From an uncultured Lachnospiraceae bacterium (lineage in GTDB: Bacteria; Bacillota; Clostridia; Lachnospirales; Lachnospiraceae), in the NCBI GenBank assembly GCA_910584965.1, contig CAJUDZ010000028.1, positions 1,784 to 42,190 of the forward strand: a stretch of DNA of 40,407 bases. Direction: 5' to 3'. The notes under the pieces are model-generated. The model was not told the origin of the DNA. It worked only from the letters and a program-made list of their open reading frames with translations, and did no database searches. Every line of letters starts with the position of its first letter. Within the stretch, counting starts at the first letter, position 1. The translations under genes and the position numbers were made by a program. Below are positions 14,893-22,035 of this stretch, piece by piece.

Positions 14893-17759
14893 GCCCCGCC
14901 GCCCCCTTTCTGTTTCAGCCTTTCCCGGATGCCCGAAACGGCATCCATCGCGGACATATAGTCACACATTTCGATCTTTCTCCACACAGGCCGGAGCGCC
15001 CCGGCAAGCGCTTCGCCATGATACCGAAAGTTCTCCGCTCTCCGCACGATGTCCCGCATCTTTTCTGCGTCAAGCGCATATACGGCATTCTCCAGTTCGG
15101 AAAGCATCCCGTCAAACGCCTCTTCGGAAAGCTCCGGCAGCGCATTCCCGGTTCCGGCGGTTTCTGTTCCGGCGGTTTCCGCAGTTTCTTTTCCGGGCAC
15201 TCCCGCTCCTGCGGTTTCCGCAGTTTCTTCTCCGGGCACTCCCGCTCCGGGCATTTCTTTGCCGTGCGCTTCCGACATCGCCGCACCGATCTGCACCTGT
15301 ACATACGGACTGGTCTCCAGTTCTTCCATCACATGCCTGTATTCCGCCATCATTTCGGCATGGTTATTTTGCAGATAGTCTATATCGCTCCTTTTTCCGG
15401 CAAGCTCCAGCGCTTTCGCTTTCGCCGCAAGCGGAAGTGCGCCGATATTCTGCATCATGCTCTTTAAGGCATGGACTTTGATCGTATAATTTTTCCAGTC
15501 ATGTCTTTCGAACAGTTCTTCCAACAGCCGCCGGTTCTCATGCCGCTCTTCGTAATAAGCAGCCAGAATATTCAGATATTCTTCTTTTCCGCCGCAGTAC
15601 AGCATCCCCTGCTGCACATCCAGACTTCCGACGGCAAATTCTTCTTTTTCTTTCCGCGTTTTTTCTTCCACGGCTTCCGCTTCCGGTTTTGCCTGGAAAA
15701 CCAGTTTTTCCGCCGGCAGATTTCTTTTTAGCACGCGTTCCAGGACGGATATTTCGATCGGCTTTGAGATAAAATCGTCGAACCCTTCTTCCAGAAACAT
15801 CTCCCGGTTCCCCGGTGCGGCATTGGCCGTCAGTGCAATAATCGGCAGTTTCCGGTAATAATGGCCGACTTTTTCCCGAATACGGTGCATCGTCTCGATG
15901 CCGTCCATCTCCGGCATCATATGGTCCATGAAGACAAAATCATAGGACATATTCTCAATCAGCTGCAAAGCCTCTTTTCCGCTGACCGCATAAGTAACCT
16001 TGATCTGATAATCTTTTAACAATCCTTCCGCAACACGGATGTTCATCCGGTTGTCATCCACAACGAGTACATGGGCGCCGGGCGCAATAAATTTTCCCGG
16101 CCTTACGATCTGCCTTCCCCCCTCGAAGCCTTCGCTCCCGTTCAGGACGGATACGACGGGAAGTATGTAAAAAGGCTTATAGAGCCGTATGATATCCGGA
16201 TTCGTTATATACTTTTCCCGCGGACGGTCGATGACCATAATCACCCGCGCATGCCGGGTCAGTTCGTCGAAATATGCCTCGTCTTCCTGATATTCCTCAA
16301 GGCCGATGAATACATGCGTATAAGGGCTGTGCGCCCCCCGCCGTTTCATTTCCGCCAGATTACGGCATACATGGCATCTTACCCGAAGCTGTCTGATCAT
16401 ACCGGCGATAATGCCGGAATATTCGTCGCGGATGGACATCATATCGAACTGTTCCATATCGAAATAGGCGGCAATATTCATCTCTTCCCGGTTCTCCACC
16501 TGTCCGATCGGCTTTTCGTCCAACACTTTCTGCGGTACGACGAAACGGAAAGTACTTCCTTTCCCGATGCGGCTCCGCACCGTGATCGTGCCTCCCATTT
16601 TCTGTACAAGCTCTCTGGAAATCGCAAGCCCAAGCCCGACGCCGCCCTCCTGACGGTTCCGTCTCGTATCGATCTGGCTGAAACTTTCAAACAGTTTTTC
16701 CAACCCTTCCTCTTCTATGCCGATACCGGTATCTTTGACCGATACGCAGAGATTAATGCCGTAATTTTCTTTTCTCGCGTAAATCCTGATGATAACGCCG
16801 CCCTCATTCGTGAACTTAACCGCGTTATCGATCAGATTCATCATGACACGGCGTATCTTTTTTTCATCGCCGTAAAGACCGCTCGGAATATTCGCATCGC
16901 AGTCCACAATCAGCTCGATCTGCTTATCCGCCTTTTTGGCCATCGCCATATTAATAATATCGTTGATGGTGGAAGTAATATTGTAAGCCTCTTCTTCCAG
17001 ATTCATTTTTCCCTGCTGTAACTGGGAAAAATCCAGAATATCGCTGACAAGCGACATCAGATCATGCCCCGCATCCCGGATGTCGAAAACTTCCTCCCTC
17101 ATTTTCTCCGGATCGTGCTCCCTGAGCGCCATTTCGCTCATGCCGCAGATCGTATTAACCGGTGTTCTTATTTCGTGGCTGACATTGGCGAGAAAATCGT
17201 CCTTGCTCTGCTCCGCTTCCATCAACGCTTCGATGATCTTATACACTTCCTCATTCCGCTCCGCCCGGTTCCGCAGCCAGATAAAAAGAATAAACAGCAC
17301 GCACAAAATATTCCCAAGCTGGGCAGACAGACCGCTGATTTCCTCCCCCGGCATCCCTTCAAACGTCCCGGCGATGACGCCGTGATAAAAAATAATAAAG
17401 CAGACCGAAGCCAAAGGAATCCAGAGAAGTTCCGAAATACCAAAAAAAGAAACGATAACCGCCATCGCCATAAAAGTAGGCACAACGACGGATAGTTCCT
17501 TTGTATTAGAAGCGTACAGAATAACCGCCATCTGTATCAGGACCGTGCCGATAACCGCCCTGACACGAAAGTTTCTGTATTTGCTGAGAAAAAGGCCCCA
17601 GCCGGCAGTCAGTCCCACCAGCATAGCGCCCGGAATCCATGCTTTCCATCCATGATTTATGGCGGCGGCACACAAACCCAGCGTATAAATGCTGTACAGA
17701 ATGATCGCCACACGCTCTCTTTTTCTCTGGTTCCTCCTGTTCTGCTCGAAAAATTCCAC
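14889..17759 (-). CDS. Hybrid sensor histidine kinase with receiver and Hpt domains
   Basis: A 956-residue protein starting with GTG behind a GGGGGGA ribosome site. Six membrane spans fall in about 17-160 with almost no outer loop. HisKA has DDFLANVSHEIRTPVNTICG (His195), followed by an ATPase domain (NLIDNAVKFTNEGG, VKDTGIGIEEEGL, GVGLGLAISREL). A divergent receiver-like region without phospho-Asp lies at about 415-545. A true receiver follows (VLVVDDNRMN, Asp612 in FVFMDHMMPEMDG), and an Hpt domain with HALKS (His763). A Pro/Gly/Thr/Glu-rich linker made by a tandem DNA repeat (about 837-863) leads to a helical tail. All parts of a His-Asp-His-Asp relay are present in one chain. It lies 30 bp after the HD-GYP response regulator and overlaps the kinase-DegV gene, so the three form an operon. 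Its signal is unknown. Confidence 0.93.
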   Translation of the reverse strand: MEFFEQNRRNQRKRERVAIILYSIYTLGLCAAAINHGWKAWIPGAMLVGLTAGWGLFLSKYRNFRVRAVIGTVLIQMAVILYASNTKELSVVVPTFMAMAVIVSFFGISELLWIPLASVCFIIFYHGVIAGTFEGMPGEEISGLSAQLGNILCVLFILFIWLRNRAERNEEVYKIIEALMEAEQSKDDFLANVSHEIRTPVNTICGMSEMALREHDPEKMREEVFDIRDAGHDLMSLVSDILDFSQLQQGKMNLEEEAYNITSTINDIINMAMAKKADKQIELIVDCDANIPSGLYGDEKKIRRVMMNLIDNAVKFTNEGGVIIRIYARKENYGINLCVSVKDTGIGIEEEGLEKLFESFSQIDTRRNRQEGGVGLGLAISRELVQKMGGTITVRSRIGKGSTFRFVVPQKVLDEKPIGQVENREEMNIAAYFDMEQFDMMSIRDEYSGIIAGMIRQLRVRCHVCRNLAEMKRRGAHSPYTHVFIGLEEYQEDEAYFDELTRHARVIMVIDRPREKYITNPDIIRLYKPFYILPVVSVLNGSEGFEGGRQIVRPGKFIAPGAHVLVVDDNRMNIRVAEGLLKDYQIKVTYAVSGKEALQLIENMSYDFVFMDHMMPEMDGIETMHRIREKVGHYYRKLPIIALTANAAPGNREMFLEEGFDDFISKPIEISVLERVLKRNLPAEKLVFQAKPEAEAVEEKTRKEKEEFAVGSLDVQQGMLYCGGKEEYLNILAAYYEERHENRRLLEELFERHDWKNYTIKVHALKSMMQNIGALPLAAKAKALELAGKRSDIDYLQNNHAEMMAEYRHVMEELETSPYVQVQIGAAMSEAHGKEMPGAGVPGEETAETAGAGVPGKETAETAGTETAGTGNALPELSEEAFDGMLSELENAVYALDAEKMRDIVRRAENFRYHGEALAGALRPVWRKIEMCDYMSAMDAVSGIRERLKQKGGGGA
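15172..15249 (-). repeat. 39-bp tandem repeat inside the hybrid kinase gene
   Basis: Two adjacent 39-bp copies (15172-15210 and 15211-15249) differ at about two positions and encode a 13-residue Gly/Pro/Glu/Thr/Ala unit twice. The unit length is a multiple of three, so copy number could change without breaking the frame. It lies in the linker after the Hpt domain. Confidence 0.85.
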
Positions 17760-17789
17760 CCCTGTCCCCCCGTTTCCCGCATAACTTAA

Positions 17790-18863
17790 TTAATGAAGCT
17801 GTCTGTGAATCTTGCGCAGAATCCGGAAAATATTCGGATTAAACTGTTTGCCCGCATCCTCTTCCATCATCGCGAGCGCCTCTTCATTATGGTAGGAATC
17901 CCGGTAAGTCCGGTTTTCCGTCATGGCGCAATATGCACTCACCACGGATACGATCTGCGCCGAAAGCGGAATTTCTTCCCCGCTTTTTCCAAAGGGATAT
18001 CCGCTGCCGTCCCAGTTTTCATGATGATACTGGACGATATCCAGAGACATCTGCAAAAAGTCATTATAATCGCCCGTGTCCATAATGTCCTGAAGGATTC
18101 TGGCTCCGATCGAAACATGTGTTCTGATAACCTCCCGGTCTTCCGGCGAAAGAGACTCTCTTTTCCGCAGAAGTTCGGTAGGTATCGCTACGTTTCCAAG
18201 ATCGCACAGCGGCGCCGCCAGCTCTATCGTATCGATATAAACATCCGAAATCATATGGCTGTAATCCGTCGATAACTGCATCGCCTCCGCCAGTGTCCGG
18301 CAGTTATGACAGAGCCTCTCCATATGGTTTTCATCATAACAGGCGTTTTCTCTCGCCACACGAATCAGCGCATAAAGCACGTTCTTCTTTTCCAGTTCCA
18401 GCTGATGAAGCTGTTCTCCGACGGAAGTCTGTAACCGCCTGTTCATCGCAAGCAGCTCCCGGTTCGCATCATACAGCTTCAGGTGGAGTTTTAATCTCGC
18501 TTTTACGACTTTCGGAATAAAAGGCTTCGTGATATAATCTTCACCGCCCAGATCAAAGCCCTTCACCACATCCGCCGGATCGTCGAATGCGGATATAAAA
18601 ATGATCGGAATATCCCTTGTTCCCGGATTTTCCTTTAGTCTCCGGCAGATCTCATAGCCGTCCATTTCCGGCATCGCAACATCCAGAATAATCAGCTGCG
18701 GCCGCAGCCTGCCCACCATTTTAAGCGCCTGAACGCCGTTTTCCGTCAATACCGGCTGACAGCCCATTTCCTGAATAATATCCCGCAAAACGAACCGGTT
18801 GGTATCCACATCATCCACCACCAGAATTTTTGCAGTCTCTCTGCTTCCTGTCCCCTGTGCCAT
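17790..18863 (-). CDS. Response regulator with a degenerate HD-GYP-type output domain
   Basis: A 357-residue protein. Residues 12-130 form a receiver (ILVVDDVDTNRF, Asp61 in LIILDVAMPEMDG, YITKPFIPKV). A coiled linker joins it to an HD-GYP-like domain with QYHHENWDGSGYPFG intact. Two metal-site blocks are altered: the usual HDIGK is CDLGN, and the usual ADVYDAL is VSAYCAM. Cyclic-di-GMP phosphodiesterase activity is therefore doubtful, and it may bind rather than cut a ligand. The ATG at 18863 has GGGAGAAGG at ideal distance; a start 25 codons upstream would run through the terminator of the previous gene and is rejected. It is the first gene of the phosphorelay operon and a likely target of the kinases behind it. 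Confidence 0.88.
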   Translation of the reverse strand: MAQGTGSRETAKILVVDDVDTNRFVLRDIIQEMGCQPVLTENGVQALKMVGRLRPQLIILDVAMPEMDGYEICRRLKENPGTRDIPIIFISAFDDPADVVKGFDLGGEDYITKPFIPKVVKARLKLHLKLYDANRELLAMNRRLQTSVGEQLHQLELEKKNVLYALIRVARENACYDENHMERLCHNCRTLAEAMQLSTDYSHMISDVYIDTIELAAPLCDLGNVAIPTELLRKRESLSPEDREVIRTHVSIGARILQDIMDTGDYNDFLQMSLDIVQYHHENWDGSGYPFGKSGEEIPLSAQIVSVVSAYCAMTENRTYRDSYHNEEALAMMEEDAGKQFNPNIFRILRKIHRQLH

Positions 18864-18900
18864 ACACGCCTTCTCCCTGTTATTTGCTGTATCCTGTTTT

Positions 18901-18935
18901 ATAAAAAAGGCTGAACCCTTTTGATTCAGCCTTTT
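18901..18935 (-). terminator. Intrinsic terminator of the phosphofructokinase gene
   Basis: Minus-strand stem AAAAGGCTGAA/TTCAGCCTTTT (arms 18925-18935 and 18905-18915) followed by a T-run. It lies about 33 bp after the phosphofructokinase stop and 38 bp before the response-regulator start, separating the two units. Confidence 0.9.
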
Positions 18936-18967
18936 CATTTTATAATGTTCCGCTATGCAAAATATTC

Positions 18968-20197
18968 TCAGCTCCTGCGTACCAGATGACGCGGAAGGCC
19001 GTTTACATATAACGGCTGTAATTCGCCCATAATAAGCGGTCTTGCATACTTCTCATAACCCTCGTTCAGGCCTTTGCAGTCCTCGGTGATCCACTCATCC
19101 GGAACTTTCCTTTCCACATTGGCAATCGCATGAATGTCATATGCGCTCGTGCCGCACTGGTAAGGCGCATCGCCGTTTCTGTCAAGGGTAATCATCATGC
19201 CGGTCTTGCCTTCTTCCGCCGCCATAACCGCATCGAAGCCAACCTGGAACGCTTCGTTAATATCCGTCAGGGAAGCAAGATGCGTTGCCGCACGCTGTAA
19301 GGTGGAAAACTCGATCGCACGGGTCTTCAATCCTGTTTCCGCCGCGATCTTATCCGCCAGCATAACCGCCGTACCGGACATCTGTTTGTGGCCGAAAGCA
19401 TCGACTGCCACTTCCCTGCCAAGCTCGCAGACATAGCGGCCGTCAGCAATTTTCACGCCTTCCGATACCGCGATAACAACGGAAGATTTCTCTTCCGCGA
19501 GCTTCTTGATATCTTCCATGAATTTATCCATATCGAATACTTTTTCCGGTAAATAGATCGCGTCCGGTCCGCTGCAGTCGTCGCCCTTTGACAGCGCGGC
19601 AGCCGCCGTCAGCCAGCCTGCGTTACGTCCCATGATCTCAACGATGCAGATTGTAGGTTTTCTCGCGCCGAAAGATTCGTTGTCGCGGATGATCTCTTTC
19701 ATGCTCGTCGCAATATATTTTGCCGCGGAGCCATATCCCGGACAGTGGTCCGTGATCGGAAGATCATTGTCGATCGTCTTGGGAACGCCCATGAAGCGCT
19801 GCGGTTTGTTATGAGCAGCCGCATAATCGGAAAGCATTTTAACCGTATCCATCGAATCGTTGCCGCCCGTATAGAAAAGGCATTCGATATCATGTTTCTC
19901 CATGATTTCGAAAATCTTCTCATAGACATCTTCATGCCCTTCGATCTTCGGCATTTTAAAACGGCAGGAACCTAAAAATGCGGAAGGAGTTCTCTTTAAC
20001 ATCTCAATACCGGTCTCGTCGTCGAGATACTCGCCGAGATCGACCATTTTATCCTGAAGAAAGCCTTCAATACCATGCACCATACCATAAATTTTCTTTA
20101 CGCCAAGCTTCTTCGCCGCCGCATAAACGCCCGCTACGGAAGAATTGATAACGGCTGTGGGGCCGCCGGACTGACCAACAACAATATTTCCTTTCAT
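18968..20197 (-). CDS. pfp: Phosphofructokinase, PPi-dependent type
   Basis: Converts fructose-6-phosphate to the 1,6-bisphosphate in glycolysis. 409 residues from the ATG at 20197, which follows AAAGGAG. Opens with NIVVGQSGGPTAVINSS, the nucleotide or PPi loop. The motif GGNDS (111-115) has Asp114 where ATP-PFKs have Gly, and PKTIDND (139-145) has Lys140 where ATP enzymes have Gly; both changes mark pyrophosphate users, so PPi is the likely donor and the step would be reversible. The first acidic position of the usual GGDDS is Asn here, a small departure. EIMGRNAGWLTA is the substrate loop. It has a near-consensus promoter and its own terminator, so it is monocistronic. The open frame continues upstream through a long inverted repeat, which is not coding. 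Confidence 0.9.
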   Translation of the reverse strand: MKGNIVVGQSGGPTAVINSSVAGVYAAAKKLGVKKIYGMVHGIEGFLQDKMVDLGEYLDDETGIEMLKRTPSAFLGSCRFKMPKIEGHEDVYEKIFEIMEKHDIECLFYTGGNDSMDTVKMLSDYAAAHNKPQRFMGVPKTIDNDLPITDHCPGYGSAAKYIATSMKEIIRDNESFGARKPTICIVEIMGRNAGWLTAAAALSKGDDCSGPDAIYLPEKVFDMDKFMEDIKKLAEEKSSVVIAVSEGVKIADGRYVCELGREVAVDAFGHKQMSGTAVMLADKIAAETGLKTRAIEFSTLQRAATHLASLTDINEAFQVGFDAVMAAEEGKTGMMITLDRNGDAPYQCGTSAYDIHAIANVERKVPDEWITEDCKGLNEGYEKYARPLIMGELQPLYVNGLPRHLVRRS

Positions 20198-20272
20198 CGC
20201 CACATCTCCTTTAATATTCTTTGTTTTCTGCTCACGCCGCCCGGATATCGCTATTCGGACAAACTTATAAGT

Positions 20273-20301
20273 AGTATACCAAATAAATGCGAAAATGGCA
20301 A
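20273..20301 (-). promoter_or_regulatory. Promoter of the phosphofructokinase gene
   Basis: Minus-strand TTGCCA (20301-20296) and TATACT (20278-20273), 17-bp spacer. The leader to the ATG is about 70 nt. This placement confirms that the longer open frame upstream is not translated. Confidence 0.7.
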
Positions 20302-20387
20302 GTAATGGGAAAGAAGATATTTTGTATACAAAGCGGCTTTCCAGGCGTATCGGACACCGAGCCGCAAGGCGCGTGATATCAGGCGGA

Positions 20388-20581
20388 AGACACAGGCAGC
20401 ATTTCAGGGGGGGGCGGGGCGGCGTATGTTCCTGGCGGAGGCCCTGGAAAGGCGCCGGTACTTTGCGAAAAGGCGGCTCGCCGCATTTGAGCTTAGTACC
20501 GTTGCTGCCTTTCGCGGAGCAGAAGCGTGCCTCCAAAGGAACATACGCCGCCCCGTCCCCCCTGAAATGCTGCCTGTGTCT
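20388..20581. repeat. 194-nt element with 45-bp inverted arms
   Basis: Left arm 20388-20433 and right arm 20537-20581 are complementary over 45 bp with one substitution and one indel; weaker complementarity continues outward for about 20 bp. The 103-nt centre holds nested inverted repeats, for example CGGTACT near 20456 with AGTACCG. It fills most of the gap between the antiporter stop and the phosphofructokinase promoter. No open frame in it is convincing. It may be a MITE-like element, or it may be transcribed as a highly structured RNA downstream of the antiporter gene. Confidence 0.85.
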
Positions 20582-20627
20582 TTGTCCGGTATCGCGCCGC
20601 TTTCACTGACCGGATCCCATCCTTATC

Positions 20628-21575
20628 CTACCGGATCAGATAAAAGAAGTATCCCGCATAGCACGCCAGCAGTATCGCACCGCCATGACGCTGTAATTTC
20701 TGCTTCCGTATTACGCAAAGCCATAATAATACTGCCGTCGCGATACAGATAACCGTATCGATCAGGAAAGCGGGCTGATAAACAACAGGTGTTATCACTC
20801 CCGAAATTCCTACCACAAACAAAATATTGAAAAGATTGCTGCCAACAATGTTTCCGACAGCAATATCCGCCTTGCCCTTGACCGCCGCCGTCGCAGAAGT
20901 AACCAGTTCCGGCAGAGATGTTCCAAAGGCAACGATGGTCAGACCGATGAGCCGCTCGCTCATACCGAAGATTTTGGCGAGCGCCGTCGCCGCATCGACC
21001 GTAATGTCGCTGCCGAATACGATCATTGCGCCGCCGATGAGAATCAGCAGAAGCAGCTTAAACATACTGTCCTTTCCGCCGTCCTGATCTGTTTCTTCTC
21101 CGCCTGCGGCGGCCTGTCCCTTTTTGGCCATCTGCAGAAGATACAGCAGATAAACCACCATGCCCACAAGCAGTATCAGGCCGTCGATTCTCCCGATTGT
21201 ACCGTCAGTCAGGCCAAGCGCCGCCAACAGCGCTGTCGCAGCGACCACCATCGGCAGTTCATATTTAATGGTTGACTTCTGCACCGCCAACGGAGATATA
21301 ACAGACGTTATGCCAAGTATCAGAAGAATATTTATGATATTGCTTCCCACTACGTTGCCGATCGTAATTTCCGCGCTACCTTTTAACGCCGCCGAAGTGC
21401 TGACGGCCGCTTCCGGAAGACTTGTACCGATGGCGACGATGGTCAGGCCGATGACAAGCTGCGGGATGCCGAATCTTTCCGCGACTTTACCGGCTCCCTC
21501 CACAAACCAGTCCGCACCCTTTACCAGCATGACAAAACCAATGATGAGAAATAATAGTTGTACTGCTACATTCAT
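20628..21575 (-). CDS. CaCA-family calcium/sodium antiporter (YrbG-like)
   Basis: A 315-residue, about ten-span membrane protein. It has the two inverted alpha repeats of the Ca2+/cation antiporter superfamily: GTSLPEAAVSTSAALKG with GNVVGSNIINILLILG in the first half and GTSLPELVTSATAAVKG with GNIVGSNLFNILFVVG in the second. The acidic residue of each GTSLPE is the cation ligand. It exports a divalent cation in exchange for Na+ or H+. The start at 21575 has CAGGAGGAAAAG; the upstream extension contains a terminator hairpin and is not coding. The leader carries a yybP-ykoY-type Mn2+ riboswitch, so Mn2+ may be a physiological substrate or signal. Confidence 0.93.
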   Translation of the reverse strand: MNVAVQLLFLIIGFVMLVKGADWFVEGAGKVAERFGIPQLVIGLTIVAIGTSLPEAAVSTSAALKGSAEITIGNVVGSNIINILLILGITSVISPLAVQKSTIKYELPMVVAATALLAALGLTDGTIGRIDGLILLVGMVVYLLYLLQMAKKGQAAAGGEETDQDGGKDSMFKLLLLILIGGAMIVFGSDITVDAATALAKIFGMSERLIGLTIVAFGTSLPELVTSATAAVKGKADIAVGNIVGSNLFNILFVVGISGVITPVVYQPAFLIDTVICIATAVLLWLCVIRKQKLQRHGGAILLACYAGYFFYLIR

Positions 21576-21660
21576 TTTTCTTTTCCTCCTGTATTTTGAA
21601 ATATGAAAGGTTTTTACTGCGTAAATTCTTCTTGGAAGGCCTCCACGGTTACGGCAGTTT

Positions 21661-21713
21661 TCTATAAAAAATCGCCGCTCGGCAGCGGCGATTACAAGAA
21701 TGCTTCGCATTCT
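21661..21713 (-). terminator. Second intrinsic terminator in the antiporter leader
   Basis: Minus-strand stem AATCGCCGCT/AGCGGCGATT (arms 21693-21684 and 21679-21670, 4-nt loop) followed by TTTTTT. A small 7-bp hairpin (21697-21703 with 21707-21713) lies just before it. It is about 85 nt upstream of the antiporter ATG, so transcripts must pass it after passing the riboswitch terminator. Confidence 0.85.
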
Positions 21714-21752
21714 CCCCTGAAATGGTTTCTGCTGCGGCAATTTCCTATTATA

Positions 21753-21792
21753 TAAAAAAAGAGACTCCCAGCACTTTCGTGCTAAAAGTCTC
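21753..21792 (-). terminator. Riboswitch-controlled terminator
   Basis: Minus-strand hairpin with outer stem GAGACT/AGTCTC (21792-21787 with 21766-21761), inner stem AGCAC/GTGCT, and a run of seven or more T. Its 5' strand shares bases with the 3' strand of the riboswitch P1 helix, so forming P1 would prevent the terminator. Confidence 0.85.
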
Positions 21793-21920
21793 GTACTTCC
21801 GAATCTGTTTCCGCCGAAATACGGAACTTCGTCCCGTTTCCTGCGAAAAAACCTGAAAGATGCGCAAACATGGCCTTCGCCAGGGTATGTTGCTTACGCA
21901 TGATAACTACTCCCTCTTAA
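21783..21920 (-). ncRNA. yybP-ykoY-type (Mn2+) riboswitch
   Basis: On the minus strand the leader begins TAAGAGGGAGTAG and ends GAGACTTTTA, the hallmark ends of the yybP-ykoY class. P1 is UAAGAG (21919-21914) with CUUUUA (21788-21783). Between them are two arms, one with AACAT/ATGTT and one Cys-loop-like CGGGACGAAGTTCCG region. Known members bind Mn2+ and turn on exporters; here P1 and the terminator are mutually exclusive, which fits an ON switch. The identification rests on visible motifs, not on a covariance-model search. Confidence 0.72.
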
Positions 21921-21929
21921 CCTGCCACC

Positions 21930-21958
21930 AGATTATCATATCCCCCGGTGCCTGTCAA
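21930..21958 (-). promoter_or_regulatory. Promoter of the riboswitch-antiporter unit
   Basis: Minus-strand TTGACA (21958-21953) and TAATCT (21935-21930) with a 17-bp spacer. Transcription would start close to the 5' strand of P1 of the riboswitch. Confidence 0.8.
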
Positions 21959-22035
21959 TATACCAATTTCAGAAAAAGACGATTTCCATATTTCTTAACA
22001 TGCCATTAACAAACACCTGTTTTTGTCCGCCGCTC

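Noticed and set aside
16071..17021. 316-codon plus-strand open frame over the hybrid kinase
   Set aside because: Antisense to the kinase and ATPase motifs; no family resemblance and no ribosome site.
18864..18938. Longer start for the HD-GYP response regulator
   Set aside because: The added codons overlap the phosphofructokinase terminator and lack a ribosome site; 18863 has GGGAGAAGG at the right distance.
20198..20536. N-terminal extension of the phosphofructokinase frame
   Set aside because: It would translate the promoter and one arm of the long inverted repeat; the start at 20197 has a strong ribosome site and begins with the conserved family N-terminus.
21576..21740. N-terminal extension of the antiporter frame
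   Set aside because: It runs through an intrinsic terminator; the start at 21575 has a perfect ribosome site.
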